From the NCBI RefSeq assembly GCF_021353295.2, contig NZ_CP120635.1:124001-188000 (forward strand): DNA of 64,000 nucleotides. The letters are read 5' to 3'. Position 1 is the first letter of the stretch. Every line of letters starts with the position of its first letter. Shown in pieces: positions 54,400 through 64,000 of the stretch. This DNA is from Pseudodesulfovibrio thermohalotolerans. GTDB lineage: Bacteria; Desulfobacterota; Desulfovibrionia; Desulfovibrionales; Desulfovibrionaceae. The translations under genes and the position numbers were made by a program. The notes beneath the pieces are model-generated. The model saw only the letters and a program-made list of their open reading frames with translations. It was not told the origin of the DNA and ran no database searches.

Positions 54400-54873
54400 C
54401 TAGAAGAAACGGGCGCCGGACAGGATGTCCGCCGTCTGGATGCGCACGGAGCCGTCATCCCGGGTTCGTTTCAGCGGGGCCGGGTTGCAGCCGCCTTCGG
54501 CCACGTTTATGCGGCTTGAGTGAAAGCGCATACCGCAATTGTTGCACCGCACGAAATCGCCTTCCAGGCTGTATCCCTTGCGGGATTCGTAGCACACGTC
54601 GCAGGCGTCGAAGGCCGCGCGAACCACGCCGTCGTTGCTTTGCAGCAGGAAGAACCGGATGTCCTTGCCGTTGTCGGCGAGTTTGTAGAAGTGGATGTCG
54701 CCGTCATCGACCTTGTCGACGGGAATGATGACGGCCCCGTCTTTGGGGGTGACGCTCTCGTAGCCGTCGCTGAACAGGCTGAAGGCCAAGGAGTTGTTGG
54801 AAGTCCAAAGGATCGCGGCCATGAAGACGGCCAGGCAACAGACGATATTTCGAGTGAATCGGTAAGTTTGCAT
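54400..54873 (-). CDS. DUF2318 protein
   Basis: This 157-residue protein has an N-terminal signal/anchor (IVCCLAVFMAAILW) and the DUF2318 core: ACDVCYESRKGYSLEGDFVRCNNCGMRF then GGCNPAPL. The four cysteines in two CxxC pairs suggest metal binding. In Campylobacter a DUF2318 protein (Cj1660-like) belongs to the iron cluster. I chose ATG 54873 with GAGGAG upstream; an in-frame ATG five codons earlier exists. The gene precedes the permease and ATPase by 8-9 nt gaps. Confidence 0.9.
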   Translation of the reverse strand: MQTYRFTRNIVCCLAVFMAAILWTSNNSLAFSLFSDGYESVTPKDGAVIIPVDKVDDGDIHFYKLADNGKDIRFFLLQSNDGVVRAAFDACDVCYESRKGYSLEGDFVRCNNCGMRFHSSRINVAEGGCNPAPLKRTRDDGSVRIQTADILSGARFF

Positions 54874-54933
54874 TGTAGCTCCTCGCATGTCTGCGCGCAG
54901 TGGTTTGCCTGCGCGAAAACGGTCGGTCCCGAT

Positions 54934-54953
54934 TGGGAATCAAGTGTTTCCCA
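54934..54953. promoter_or_regulatory. candidate operator upstream of the DUF2318 operon
   Basis: TGGGAA (54934-54939), N8, TTCCCA (54948-54953) is a 20-bp inverted repeat about 61-80 nt upstream of the DUF2318 start. It is not a standard Fur box. Confidence 0.35.
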
Positions 54954-55019
54954 TCATGTTCGTACGGGAAACGGGCAATGAATCGGAAAGGAAAGTGGTG
55001 GCGTCGGAACGCGGGGAGT

Positions 55020-55478
55020 CTAAATCCGGAAGGACATGATGCGAAGGAAGAGGAAAAGACGCGGCAAGGGGGTGCCTCGCGCGGGCCTGACGGTGTCCTG
55101 GTGGGCAGGGGCGTCCGCACGGCGGGCGTTTCGGGCGTCGGCCGCCCCGTGGTGGGCGACGAGCTGCTTCGTCGTGGGCGCGGGCACTAACCCGTCCGTG
55201 TTCGTCAGGGGCGTCCCCGGGGTGTGCGAACAGATGCAATCCCCGTCAACGTCGACCGGCTCCATGACAGGCACGGGGCAACAGGACCCGGCCGGGGCCG
55301 GGGCTTTCCCATGCATGGGCATGGGGCGGGGCGAATCTCCCTTGGCGCAATGGGCGCATCCGGCCTGACCGGAGCAGACCGTGTCCCCGGCCTGGACGGT
55401 CTTCGCGAACGCGGCGGGATACGCAAGCAACCCGGCGATGAGGAGAAGGCACAGCGCCATTTTCGGAACGATTCGCAT
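55020..55478 (-). CDS. secreted Cys/His-rich small protein
   Basis: This 152-residue protein has a signal peptide (MRIVPKMALCLLLIAGLLAYPAAFA). The mature part has TVCSGQAGCAHCAKGD, a PMPMHGKAPAP stretch, GSCCPVP and DGDCICSH, totalling nine cysteines plus histidines, which suggests metal binding. The C-terminal third is Ala/Arg-rich. It lies upstream of the DUF2318 operon on the same strand. Functional link is inferred from position. Confidence 0.65.
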   Translation of the reverse strand: MRIVPKMALCLLLIAGLLAYPAAFAKTVQAGDTVCSGQAGCAHCAKGDSPRPMPMHGKAPAPAGSCCPVPVMEPVDVDGDCICSHTPGTPLTNTDGLVPAPTTKQLVAHHGAADARNARRADAPAHQDTVRPARGTPLPRLFLFLRIMSFRI

Positions 55479-55615
55479 TACTGTTTTCTATACCGTGATT
55501 TCCGAAAAGTCAAAAAAACAGACTTCCAAGGTCGGGTATGGCCCAACCCATCGGATGTCCATGTTTAATTGCGCCGCAACATGGCGGGAAGCTGCAATGC
55601 GGAGGCAAAAAAAAG

Positions 55616-55635
55616 AGGCCGGATTTCTCCGGCCT
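55616..55635 (-). terminator. terminator of folD
   Basis: AGGCCGGA (55616-55623), loop TTTC, TCCGGCCT (55628-55635). Eight As upstream (55607-55614) give a T-run on the minus strand, directly after the folD stop. Confidence 0.9.
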
Positions 55636-55665
55636 TCCGATGATTCAATGCGCTTGGGACCGCGT

Positions 55666-56526
55666 CTATTCCGCGCCCACGTGCATCCTGAAAGCCTGGA
55701 GGGTGTTGACCATGAGCTGGGCGATGGTCATGGGGCCGACGCCGCCCGGGACCGGGGTGATGGCGTGAACCTTGTCCTTGAGCCCTTCGAAGTCGCAGTC
55801 GCCCGCCAGTCCCTCGTCGGTGCGGTTGATGCCCACGTCGACCACGACCGCGCCTTCCTTGACCATATCGGCGGTCACGAAGTTGGGCTGGCCGATGGCG
55901 GCGAAGACGTAGTCGGCTTCGAGGCATTCGGCCTTGAGGTTGGCGGTGCGGGAGTGGCACAGGGTCACGGTGGCGTTGGCACAGGGGCCGCTCTGGGAGA
56001 GCATCATGGCCAGGGGCTTGCCCACGATGTTGGACCGGCCGATGACCACGGCCTTCTTGCAGGCGGGGTCGAGGCCGTAGCGTTTGAGCAGGTTGATGAC
56101 GCCCGCCGGGGTGCAGGGCTTGAAGCCGGGCAGGCCCAGGGACATCTTGCCCACGTTGACCGGGTGGAAGCCGTCCACGTCCTTGTCCGGGTCGATCAGG
56201 TCGAGGATCTTCTGGGAGTCGAGCCCCTTGGGCAGGGGCAGCTGGACCAGGATGCCGTCCACCGAGACGTCGCGGTTGAGTTCCTGGATGAGCCCTTCCA
56301 GCTCGTGCTGGCTGGCTGTTTCGAGCCGATGGGGAATGGACCGGATGCCGCAGTCCGCGCAGGCGCGTTCCTTGTTGCGCACGTAGACCTGGCTGGCCGG
56401 GTCTTCGCCCACCAACACCACGGCCAGTCCGGGTTTGCGGCCGTACTTGGCCTCAAGCTGTTCAACTTCTTCCCTGATTTCGGCGCGAATGGTCGCGGCC
56501 GTTTCCTTTCCGTCAAGCAGAATCAT
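55666..56526 (-). CDS. folD: bifunctional methylenetetrahydrofolate dehydrogenase/cyclohydrolase
   Basis: This 286-residue enzyme interconverts 5,10-methylene-THF and 10-formyl-THF. Motifs: [12 protein letters not shown] (catalytic K), [43 protein letters not shown] and [17 protein letters not shown]. The length is normal. It ends in a terminator, with a hairpin element in the gap to eno. Confidence 0.96.
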   Translation of the reverse strand: MILLDGKETAATIRAEIREEVEQLEAKYGRKPGLAVVLVGEDPASQVYVRNKERACADCGIRSIPHRLETASQHELEGLIQELNRDVSVDGILVQLPLPKGLDSQKILDLIDPDKDVDGFHPVNVGKMSLGLPGFKPCTPAGVINLLKRYGLDPACKKAVVIGRSNIVGKPLAMMLSQSGPCANATVTLCHSRTANLKAECLEADYVFAAIGQPNFVTADMVKEGAVVVDVGINRTDEGLAGDCDFEGLKDKVHAITPVPGGVGPMTIAQLMVNTLQAFRMHVGAE

Positions 56527-56659
56527 GTCTCTCTCCGCGTTTGAAATATTGGAATGCCGTACTAGCGCTGGTCGCTACGTAGAGAAAAAGGGCGCGGAAG
56601 GCAAGCCGCGGGCATGATATTCCGGGACCGCCGGGGACCGGCCGGATGTGGAAACGCCC

Positions 56660-56784
56660 CGGCTATCCATCGGAGCGGCGGCAAAAAAACTGGAGGGGAG
56701 AGGAGATGGGAGCACAAGAAAGGGGAAGAGGGAGCGCCTTGTTGAAAAGGCTTCCCTCTTCCCCTCGTTTATTCGTGGAGACGG
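56660..56784 (-). repeat. intergenic hairpin element C between folD and eno
   Basis: GGGGAAGAGGGA (56722-56733)/TCCCTCTTCCCC (56753-56764) forms a long imperfect stem with extra pairs (GCCTT/AAGGC) inside; on the minus strand it is followed by TTTCTTG, so it can serve as the eno terminator. Upstream lies GAGCGGCGGCAAAAAAACTGG, resembling elements at 17.4 and 48.4 kb. Confidence 0.65.
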
Positions 56785-58299
<1,515 letters not shown>

Positions 58300-58346
58300 T
58301 CAGGCCTCGGACGCCTGTTCCGCTCCGCTGCCGGGAGCCGGGCGGC

Positions 58347-59117
58347 CTATCGGTTGTAGTAGGCCATCCACAGCCCTTCCATGACGAGATCGGGGCGCAG
58401 CTCGTTGATGGTTTCGGAGACCTGGGCGATGGTCGGGGCCAGACCGCCGGTGGCGACCACAAAGGGGTCTTCGAGTTTGGCGGAGAGTTTCTTGACCAGG
58501 CCGTCCACCATGGACGCGAAGCCGAAGACGAAGCCCTGATTGAGGCATTCGGCAGTGCTTTGGCCCCAGGAGAGGGCATCGCTCTTGACCGTGAGATCCA
58601 CTTTGGGGAGTTTGGCCGTGCCCGAGGCCAGGGCCGAGGCCGAGGAGAGCAGGCCGGGGCAGATGAGGCCGCCCTTGAAGGCGTTATCCTGAACACAGGC
58701 GCAGGTGGTGGCCGTGCCGAAGTCCACGATGATGAGGTTCCTGTCGTCGTAGGTCATGCGCGCGGAGTAGCAGCCCACCAGGACGTCCGCCCCCACCTGT
58801 TCGGGGTGGGCGTACTCGTTGTCGATGTCGAGCGGGAGGTCGCGGCCCGCGAACAGGCATTCGCAATCCAGGAAGCGGGCGGCCATTTTGCGGAAGAGCG
58901 GGTCCAGGGGCGGGACCACCGAGGAGATCACGCACGCCTCGATGTCCGAGGGGACGACCCCCTCGCGCAGGAGGATGGATTCGATCTTGAGACCCCAGTC
59001 GTCGTCGGTGTTGGCCGGACGGGTGGGGAGGGTGTAGCTCTCGTTCAGTCCCTGGTCGTCGGCCAGACAGAGCTTGGTGTTGGTATTGCCCGCGTCGAAC
59101 AGCAGCGTTTTGCCCAT
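58347..59117 (-). CDS. coaX: type III pantothenate kinase
   Basis: This 256-residue enzyme performs the first step of CoA synthesis. The N-terminal LLFDAGNTNTKLCLAD and middle GADVLVG, IVDFGTATTCACV motifs are those of CoaX. The length is normal. It lies between the MCP and eno genes on the minus strand, with 229 nt of non-coding DNA upstream of eno in which only the eno promoter candidate was found. Confidence 0.94.
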   Translation of the reverse strand: MGKTLLFDAGNTNTKLCLADDQGLNESYTLPTRPANTDDDWGLKIESILLREGVVPSDIEACVISSVVPPLDPLFRKMAARFLDCECLFAGRDLPLDIDNEYAHPEQVGADVLVGCYSARMTYDDRNLIIVDFGTATTCACVQDNAFKGGLICPGLLSSASALASGTAKLPKVDLTVKSDALSWGQSTAECLNQGFVFGFASMVDGLVKKLSAKLEDPFVVATGGLAPTIAQVSETINELRPDLVMEGLWMAYYNR

Positions 59118-59167
59118 GTCGGTGTCTCCTCTGCGGGCTGTTCTATCCTTTTTGGAGCAAAAAACAA

Positions 59168-59197
59168 GGCCCGCGCCCGGGAGGGAGGGCGCGGGCC
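59168..59197 (-). terminator. terminator of the chemoreceptor gene
   Basis: GGCCCGCGCCC (59168-59178)/GGGCGCGGGCC (59187-59197), 11 bp, with an A-run (59159-59165) that is a T-run on the minus strand. Confidence 0.9.
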
Positions 59198-59214
59198 TGC
59201 GGCTGTGCGGGCCG

Positions 59215-61395
59215 CTAGAACCGTTCGAAGTCGTTGTCGTCGTCCATGTTCAGGTCAACGCCGCCGTTGGAGGGGGCGGGACTGACAGGCGCTGGAGCGG
59301 GCGCTGGGCGGCGGGGCAGGGGCTTGGCCTCGGGCCGGACCGCCTTGACCGTGACCCTGGCCAGCGGCTGTCCGGCGGCATCGCTGAGGCGGAAGTAACC
59401 GATGATCCGCTGCAACTGCATGGCGTGTCCCGACAGGGTTTGTGAAGCGGCGGCCACGTGTTCGGATTCGGCCGCGTTTTGCTGGACCACCCGGTCCAGC
59501 TCCAGGACCGCGTCCTTGATCTGCGTCGCGCCCGCGTTCTGTTCGTCGGAGCTGGCCGAGATTTCCCGGATGAGTTCGGCGGTGCGGGTGATGTCCGGGA
59601 CCATCTTGTCGAGCATGGACCCCGCCTGTTCGGCGATGGCCACGGAGTTGGCCGACAGCTCGCTTATCTCGGCGGCGGCCACGCCGCTTCGTTCCGCCAG
59701 CTTGCGTACCTCGGCGGCGACCACGGCGAATCCCCTGCCGTGATCGCCCGCGCGGGCGGCTTCGATGGCCGCGTTGAGCGCCAGGAGATTGGTCTGGCGC
59801 GCGATGTCTTCGATGATGGCTATCTTGTCCGCGATCTGGCGCATGGCCGTCACGGTCTGGGTCACGGACCGTCCGCCCTCCTTGGCGTCGTCGGCCGCCT
59901 GGCGGGCGATGCGCTCGGTCTGCTGGGCGTTGGCCGAGTTCTGCTCGATGTTGGCGGTCATCTGCTCCATGGAGGCGGATACCTCTTCGACCGAGCTGGC
60001 CTGGCTGGACGCGCCCTCGGCCAGGGCCTGGGAGGTGTTGGTCAGCTCGGCGCTGCCCATGGTCACGGACTCGGCGGCGGCCTGGACCTGGGAGACCACT
60101 TCGCGCAGCCGTTCGCCCATGGCGTTGACCGCTTCGCCGAGGTCGTCCATCTCGTCGCGCATACGTCCCTTGCGCACGTCGAGCCTGGGCACGTCGAGGC
60201 TGCCCTCGTTGATGTCGGCCATGACCGTCACGGTGCTTCCGATGGCCGCGCTCATCTTTCGGGCGAAGAGAATGAAGGCGAGGACGCCCAGAAGGAGCAT
60301 GACCACGCCGATGCCCACGGTCCACCATTTGGTGGACGCCAGCGCGCTTTCGGTGGCCCTTTGTCCTTCCATGAATTCGTCGAGATAGCCGGTGCCGAGG
60401 ATGACCCAGTCCCAGGGCTCGAAGTACACGGCGCTGAGGATGGCCGTGCGCGGTCCGCCGTCAGAGGGCAGGCCGGTCTCGATGGTGACCACCTTGCCGT
60501 TGGCCTGCTTGGCCTTTGCGGCCAGATCCCTGTACACGGCCTCGCCCGAGGCGTTGGTCCGCGACAGGATGTCGGTCCCTTCGGCCTTGTTGTCCTTGTG
60601 CATCTTGATGACGCCCGCGGACGGCCCGGACCCGGCGAACACGGTCAGGAAGCCGGTGTCGCCGAGTCGGACTTCCTTGAAGGCGCGGCGCAGTTGCTCC
60701 ACGCCCTCCTGGAGGATGCCGACGTACAGGCAGCCGATGACCTTGCCCGAGTAGTCGCGGATGGGCCGGTACTGCGTGAGGTACCAGGCGTTGACCACAA
60801 AGGCCGTGCCCCGGAACGTCTCGCCGGACTTGATGGCTCGGGCCACCGGCGAGGAGTCGGGGATATAGGTCCCCACTGCCCGCGTGCCGTCGGTTTTGAG
60901 AATGTTGGTGGCCACGCGCAGGAGGTCGCCGTTGTCGTTCATGGTCTGGAAAACGGTGCAGGTGGTTCCGGTCAGTTTCATTATGCCGTCCACCAGGGGG
61001 GTGGGAACTCCCGGGGCGCTGTTCTGTCCCAGCCAGGTGGAGCCGAGGGCGAGCTTGGGAAGGGACACGGTCGAGGTCGTCTTGCTGATCTGGTTGACCG
61101 CCTTCCATTCCACTGTCTCGGGGAGGATGTTGAGCCCGCCGCCGCGCCGTTCCAGGTCAAGAACCACGCGCATGTCGTTTTCGAGCTGCTTGACCAGGGT
61201 GGCGTGCTGGGTGTCCAGCAGGTTGCGGGCATCGTCCACGGCCAGGGTCATCTGCGCCTGGGCCTGGAGGTCGAAATGCGTGGAAAGGGTTTCCGAGACC
61301 TTGGAACTCTGCCACAGGAGAATGCCGAGAATGCACGCCACTGTCGTGCCCACGAGGGCGGTTCCGAGCAAGGTCAGCTTGGGGCCTATTTTCAT
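59215..61395 (-). CDS. methyl-accepting chemotaxis protein
   Basis: This 726-residue receptor has an N-terminal membrane helix ([18 protein letters not shown]), a large periplasmic Cache_3/Cache_2-like sensor ([27 protein letters not shown]), a second helix ([19 protein letters not shown]), HAMP and a methyl-accepting signalling domain with [33 protein letters not shown]. The C-terminus ends in an acidic tail, without an evident CheR pentapeptide. AAAGGAAT precedes ATG 61395. The ligand is unknown. Confidence 0.94.
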   Translation of the reverse strand: MKIGPKLTLLGTALVGTTVACILGILLWQSSKVSETLSTHFDLQAQAQMTLAVDDARNLLDTQHATLVKQLENDMRVVLDLERRGGGLNILPETVEWKAVNQISKTTSTVSLPKLALGSTWLGQNSAPGVPTPLVDGIMKLTGTTCTVFQTMNDNGDLLRVATNILKTDGTRAVGTYIPDSSPVARAIKSGETFRGTAFVVNAWYLTQYRPIRDYSGKVIGCLYVGILQEGVEQLRRAFKEVRLGDTGFLTVFAGSGPSAGVIKMHKDNKAEGTDILSRTNASGEAVYRDLAAKAKQANGKVVTIETGLPSDGGPRTAILSAVYFEPWDWVILGTGYLDEFMEGQRATESALASTKWWTVGIGVVMLLLGVLAFILFARKMSAAIGSTVTVMADINEGSLDVPRLDVRKGRMRDEMDDLGEAVNAMGERLREVVSQVQAAAESVTMGSAELTNTSQALAEGASSQASSVEEVSASMEQMTANIEQNSANAQQTERIARQAADDAKEGGRSVTQTVTAMRQIADKIAIIEDIARQTNLLALNAAIEAARAGDHGRGFAVVAAEVRKLAERSGVAAAEISELSANSVAIAEQAGSMLDKMVPDITRTAELIREISASSDEQNAGATQIKDAVLELDRVVQQNAAESEHVAAASQTLSGHAMQLQRIIGYFRLSDAAGQPLARVTVKAVRPEAKPLPRRPAPAPAPVSPAPSNGGVDLNMDDDNDFERF

Positions 61396-61516
61396 TGGTA
61401 TTCCTTTGGTTGCGAGAATGAGTAATGATGGGAAAAAACGTAGCAAGGGCGATGCGGCGGTCAATTATAATGTGGCGGACGATCTTGGCGCGGAACCGGG
61501 GAAGAGATCGGTTGAG

Positions 61517-61545
61517 TTGTGTCCGTTGGGGAAATCACCTATAAC
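61517..61545 (+). promoter_or_regulatory. candidate promoter of the cytochrome gene pair
   Basis: TTGTGT (61517-61522), spacer 17 bp, TATAAC (61540-61545), 38 nt before the GTG start. The -35 match is weak. Confidence 0.35.
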
Positions 61546-61582
61546 GGCGAAGTCATATAAGCCCTTCACAAGGAGTGACGTC

Positions 61583-62626
61583 GTGAATCCCGCTTCCCTC
61601 ATACCATTGGCCGAACCCATACCCGTGCATTGGGCCTGGTTCGACGTTTTGCTCATCGTGACCTTCACGGCCCATGTGCTGTTCATGAACGCCATGCTCG
61701 GCTCGGCCGTCATCGGCCTGGCGCAGGCGGCGCGCGGCCGGGATTCCCTCATTCGCGCCGTGGGCATGAAACTGCCCCCGCTGCTCGCCCTGACCATCAA
61801 CCTGGGCGTGGCCCCGCTCCTCTTCCTCCAGGTCAACTACGGCAACTTCGACTACGTCAGCTCCGTGCTCATGGGCGGCTGGTGGCTGGCCGTGGTCTTC
61901 GTGCTGCTTTATTCCTACTACGGATTCTACCTGTACAAGTTCAAATACGAGGCCATGGGCAAGACCCTGCGCCTGGCCCTGTTCGGCTCGTCCGTGCTCG
62001 GCCTGCTCTACGTGGCCTTCATGTTCTCCAACAACATGACCCTCATGCTACGGCCCGACGGCTGGCAGCCGTATTTCGACGGCCACGGCGGCTTCCTGAA
62101 CTGGCGCGATCCGGCCATCTATCCCCGCTTTCTGCACATGATGGTCGGGACCGTGGCCGTGGGCGGCCTGTTCGCAGCCCTGCTCGGACGGCACAAGGGG
62201 AACGAAGAGTTCGTCGAGACCGGCATGTGGTGGTTCACCCGGGCGACCATCGTCAATCTGGCAGTGGGCGTCTGGTTCCTGGTCGCGCTGCCGACCCGGG
62301 TGCTTCTCGCCTTCATGGGCGGTTCCCTCCCTGCCACCCTGACCCTGGCCGCCGGAGTCCTCTCGGCGGGCGTCATGCTCGTGGCGGGCTTCCGGGCCGA
62401 TCCCCGGCGCACCGCGGCCTGGGCCGTCATTACCGTGTTTTTCATGGCCTGCGCCCGCCACTGGGTGCGGACGCTGTACCTGGAGCCGTGGTTCAAGATC
62501 GAGACCGTGCCCGTGACCAACCAGTACGGCTCCTTCTATCTCTTTCTCGGATTCGTCGTTGCGGGCGGGGGGCTCGTCGCCTACATGCTCAAGCTTTATT
62601 TCAAATCGCGGCAGGGGAGGGCGTAA
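61583..62626 (+). CDS. multi-pass membrane protein of a cytochrome complex
   Basis: This 347-residue protein has about nine hydrophobic helices beginning WAWFDVLLIVTFTAHVLFMNAML, then IGLAQAA, LLALTINLGVAPLLFL and a His-bearing FLHMMVGTVAVGGL. GTG 61583 was chosen because AGGAG lies 7 nt upstream. It lies 3 nt before the bd-like cytochrome gene, so the two are almost certainly a complex; histidines in the helices could bind haem b. It resembles quinol-interacting subunits but I recognise no family with certainty. Confidence 0.8.
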   Translation: MNPASLIPLAEPIPVHWAWFDVLLIVTFTAHVLFMNAMLGSAVIGLAQAARGRDSLIRAVGMKLPPLLALTINLGVAPLLFLQVNYGNFDYVSSVLMGGWWLAVVFVLLYSYYGFYLYKFKYEAMGKTLRLALFGSSVLGLLYVAFMFSNNMTLMLRPDGWQPYFDGHGGFLNWRDPAIYPRFLHMMVGTVAVGGLFAALLGRHKGNEEFVETGMWWFTRATIVNLAVGVWFLVALPTRVLLAFMGGSLPATLTLAAGVLSAGVMLVAGFRADPRRTAAWAVITVFFMACARHWVRTLYLEPWFKIETVPVTNQYGSFYLFLGFVVAGGGLVAYMLKLYFKSRQGRA

Positions 62627-62629
62627 GTC

Positions 62630-64000
62630 ATGGAATATCCCATCTGGCAACTGACCACTCTGGGCGGCGGCTTCTGGATCGCCGTCATCGCCACCCTGCA
62701 TGTCTACGTGGCCCACTTCGCGGTGGGCGGCGGCCTGTTCCTGGTCCTGACCGAGCGGGCGGCCTACAAGTCCAATAACCCTCATCTGTTGCAGTATGCC
62801 AAGAAGCACACCCGCTTCTTCCTGCTCCTGACCATGGCCTTCGGCGGCGTGTCCGGCGTGGCCATCTGGCTGACCGTGGCCCTGCTCGCGCCGGAGGCGA
62901 CCATCACCCTCATCCATCAGTTCGTGTTCGGATGGGCCGCCGAGTGGGTCTGTTTCCTGGGCGAGATCGTCGCTCTTATCATCTACTATTACGCCTGGGA
63001 TTCCATGGACCGCCGCGACCATATGGCCGTGGGCTGGCTCTATTTCCTGTTCGGCTGGCTGTCCCTCTTCCTCATCAACGGGATCGTCGGCTTCATGCTC
63101 ACCCCGGGCCGGTGGATCGAGACCAAGAGCTTCTGGGACGGCTTCTTCAACCCGTCGTTCTGGCCCTCGCTGGTCTTCCGCTCCTTCTTCTCCGCCGTGT
63201 GCGCGGGGCTGTTCGGCTTTGTCACGGCCACCCGCATCAAGGACGAGGCCACCCGGCTGCGCACCGTCCGGGTCTGCTCGGCCTGGACCGTGTTCGGCGT
63301 GCTGGCCGTGTTTCTGTCCGGCTGGTGGTACGTGGCCGCCATGCCGCCCGAGCAGTATGAGATGATCGTGTTCAAGTCGAACCGCGTGTCCGACTTCATG
63401 CGGTATTTCTGGATATTCGGCGCGGCCACCCTGGTCGGCGGTCTGCTCCTGGCCGTGAAGACGCCCCGGCGCATGTCTTTTGCCCTGGCCCTGGTGGTCC
63501 TGGTGGTCGGCCAGGGGCTGTTCGGCTCCTTCGAGTTCATCCGCGAGGCGGGGCGCAAGCCGTACCTCATCTGGGATACGGTCTATTCCTCCTCCATCCT
63601 CAAGGCCCGCGTGCCGGTAATCAACCAGCAGGGGGCCATCGCCTCGGCCAAGTGGGCTCCGCCCGAGCTGGCCGACGGCATCACCGAGGAGAACGCCAAG
63701 ATCGCGGGCGCGTTCCTTTTCCAGCTCGAATGTTCGGCCTGTCACTCGATTCACGGCCCCATGAACGAGATCACGGCGCGCACCGCCCAGTATAACGTGG
63801 ACGGCATGGACGCCTTCCTGACCGGCATGGGCAAGCTCAACAAATACATGCCGCCTTTCATCGGCAATTCCGAGGAGCGTATGCTCCTGGCCCGGTACAT
63901 CGCCGAGGACCTGAACGGCCACGCCCCAGAGGAACCCGTTGCGATGCCCGAGATGGCCGAGCCGCCGTCCGCACCCTTTGATCCCGATACCTCGGAATAC
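62630..64000 (+). CDS. bd-oxidase-like membrane protein with haem c domain (partial)
   Basis: This protein is open to the window edge (457 codons seen). The N-terminal part has about eight helices with HVYVAHFAVGGGLFLVLTERAAY, EWVCFLGEIVALIIYYYAW and a glutamate/tryptophan-rich GWLSLFLINGIVGFMLTPG resembling cytochrome bd oxidase subunit I (PF01654). The periplasmic tail has CSACH (C368, C371, H372) with MPPF as a possible axial Met. It may be an anaerobe's quinol:cytochrome c-like complex with its partner upstream. GGGGAGGG precedes the ATG. Confidence 0.85.
   Translation, partial: MEYPIWQLTTLGGGFWIAVIATLHVYVAHFAVGGGLFLVLTERAAYKSNNPHLLQYAKKHTRFFLLLTMAFGGVSGVAIWLTVALLAPEATITLIHQFVFGWAAEWVCFLGEIVALIIYYYAWDSMDRRDHMAVGWLYFLFGWLSLFLINGIVGFMLTPGRWIETKSFWDGFFNPSFWPSLVFRSFFSAVCAGLFGFVTATRIKDEATRLRTVRVCSAWTVFGVLAVFLSGWWYVAAMPPEQYEMIVFKSNRVSDFMRYFWIFGAATLVGGLLLAVKTPRRMSFALALVVLVVGQGLFGSFEFIREAGRKPYLIWDTVYSSSILKARVPVINQQGAIASAKWAPPELADGITEENAKIAGAFLFQLECSACHSIHGPMNEITARTAQYNVDGMDAFLTGMGKLNKYMPPFIGNSEERMLLARYIAEDLNGHAPEEPVAMPEMAEPPSAPFDPDTSEY

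Noticed and set aside
59458..61425. 655-codon plus-strand open frame
   Set aside because: Antisense to the chemoreceptor, whose conserved hairpin motif is unmistakable.
62048..63922. 624-codon minus-strand open frame
   Set aside because: Antisense to the cytochrome pair; the plus-strand reading has helices and CSACH.

Overview
The window is a high-GC, densely packed bacterial chromosome segment. Gene content and style point to a Desulfovibrio/Pseudodesulfovibrio-type anaerobe (Desulfovibrionales): a DUF4390 protein paired with an NtrY-like kinase, a bd-oxidase-like membrane protein with a haem c tail, a DUF2318/FtsX/ABC cluster, a MAF-type flagellin glycosyltransferase and G+C-rich intergenic hairpins. 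This assignment is inferred from families only. There are no rRNA genes, recognisable tRNAs, insertion sequences or CRISPR arrays.

Layout. 1-9.5 kb: a PA2778-type cysteine-peptidase lipoprotein (cut by the window edge) with its PA2779-type partner, then rlmN, a periplasmic binding protein, a ZIP metal transporter, a small conserved protein, endonuclease IV, a HAD phosphatase, a DUF362/ferredoxin protein, a TIGR01777 epimerase and an ABC-type solute-binding protein. 9.6-14.2 kb: NtrY-like kinase with DUF4390 partner, a tandem universal stress protein and a 2-Cys peroxiredoxin. 14.4-28.8 kb: an M16C metallopeptidase, a glycosyltransferase/methyltransferase pair, a MarR regulator coupled to a Gly-rich Cys-tailed protein behind a striking operator-flanked promoter, an NtrX-like sigma-54 activator, a geranylgeranyl-reductase-like flavoprotein, a MAF glycosyltransferase, NAD synthetase and a radical SAM protein.

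28.9-45.9 kb is a surface-glycan locus with visibly lower G+C in places. It holds glycosyltransferases, a fused dehydrogenase/acetyltransferase for acetamido-sugars, two polysaccharide-deacetylase-like proteins, a FemAB/BioF2-like acyltransferase, a DUF354 protein, methyltransferases, a pyruvyltransferase, an FrhB-like Fe-S protein, a large membrane protein and, on the other strand, two overlapping CMP-sugar-synthetase-like genes, a GT4 and an orphan. Many of these genes overlap by 4-14 nt, so the plus-strand part looks like one long operon.

46.2-51.2 kb: an amidohydrolase with pyrB and pyrC, then an HD protein whose N-terminus is a decayed CCA-adding-enzyme head. 51.5-55.5 kb: a Desulfovibrio-type hypothetical protein, then an ABC ATPase/FtsX permease/DUF2318 operon and a secreted Cys/His-rich protein, resembling part of the Campylobacter P19 iron system but without P19 or FTR1 here. 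55.6-61.4 kb: folD, eno, coaX and a Cache-type chemoreceptor, all on the minus strand. 61.6-64 kb: a two-gene membrane cytochrome unit running off the window.

The best candidates for something new are the MarR/Gly-rich unit, the glycan locus (especially the degenerate cytidylyltransferase partner), the degenerate CCA-like HD protein and the truncated P19-like iron cluster.
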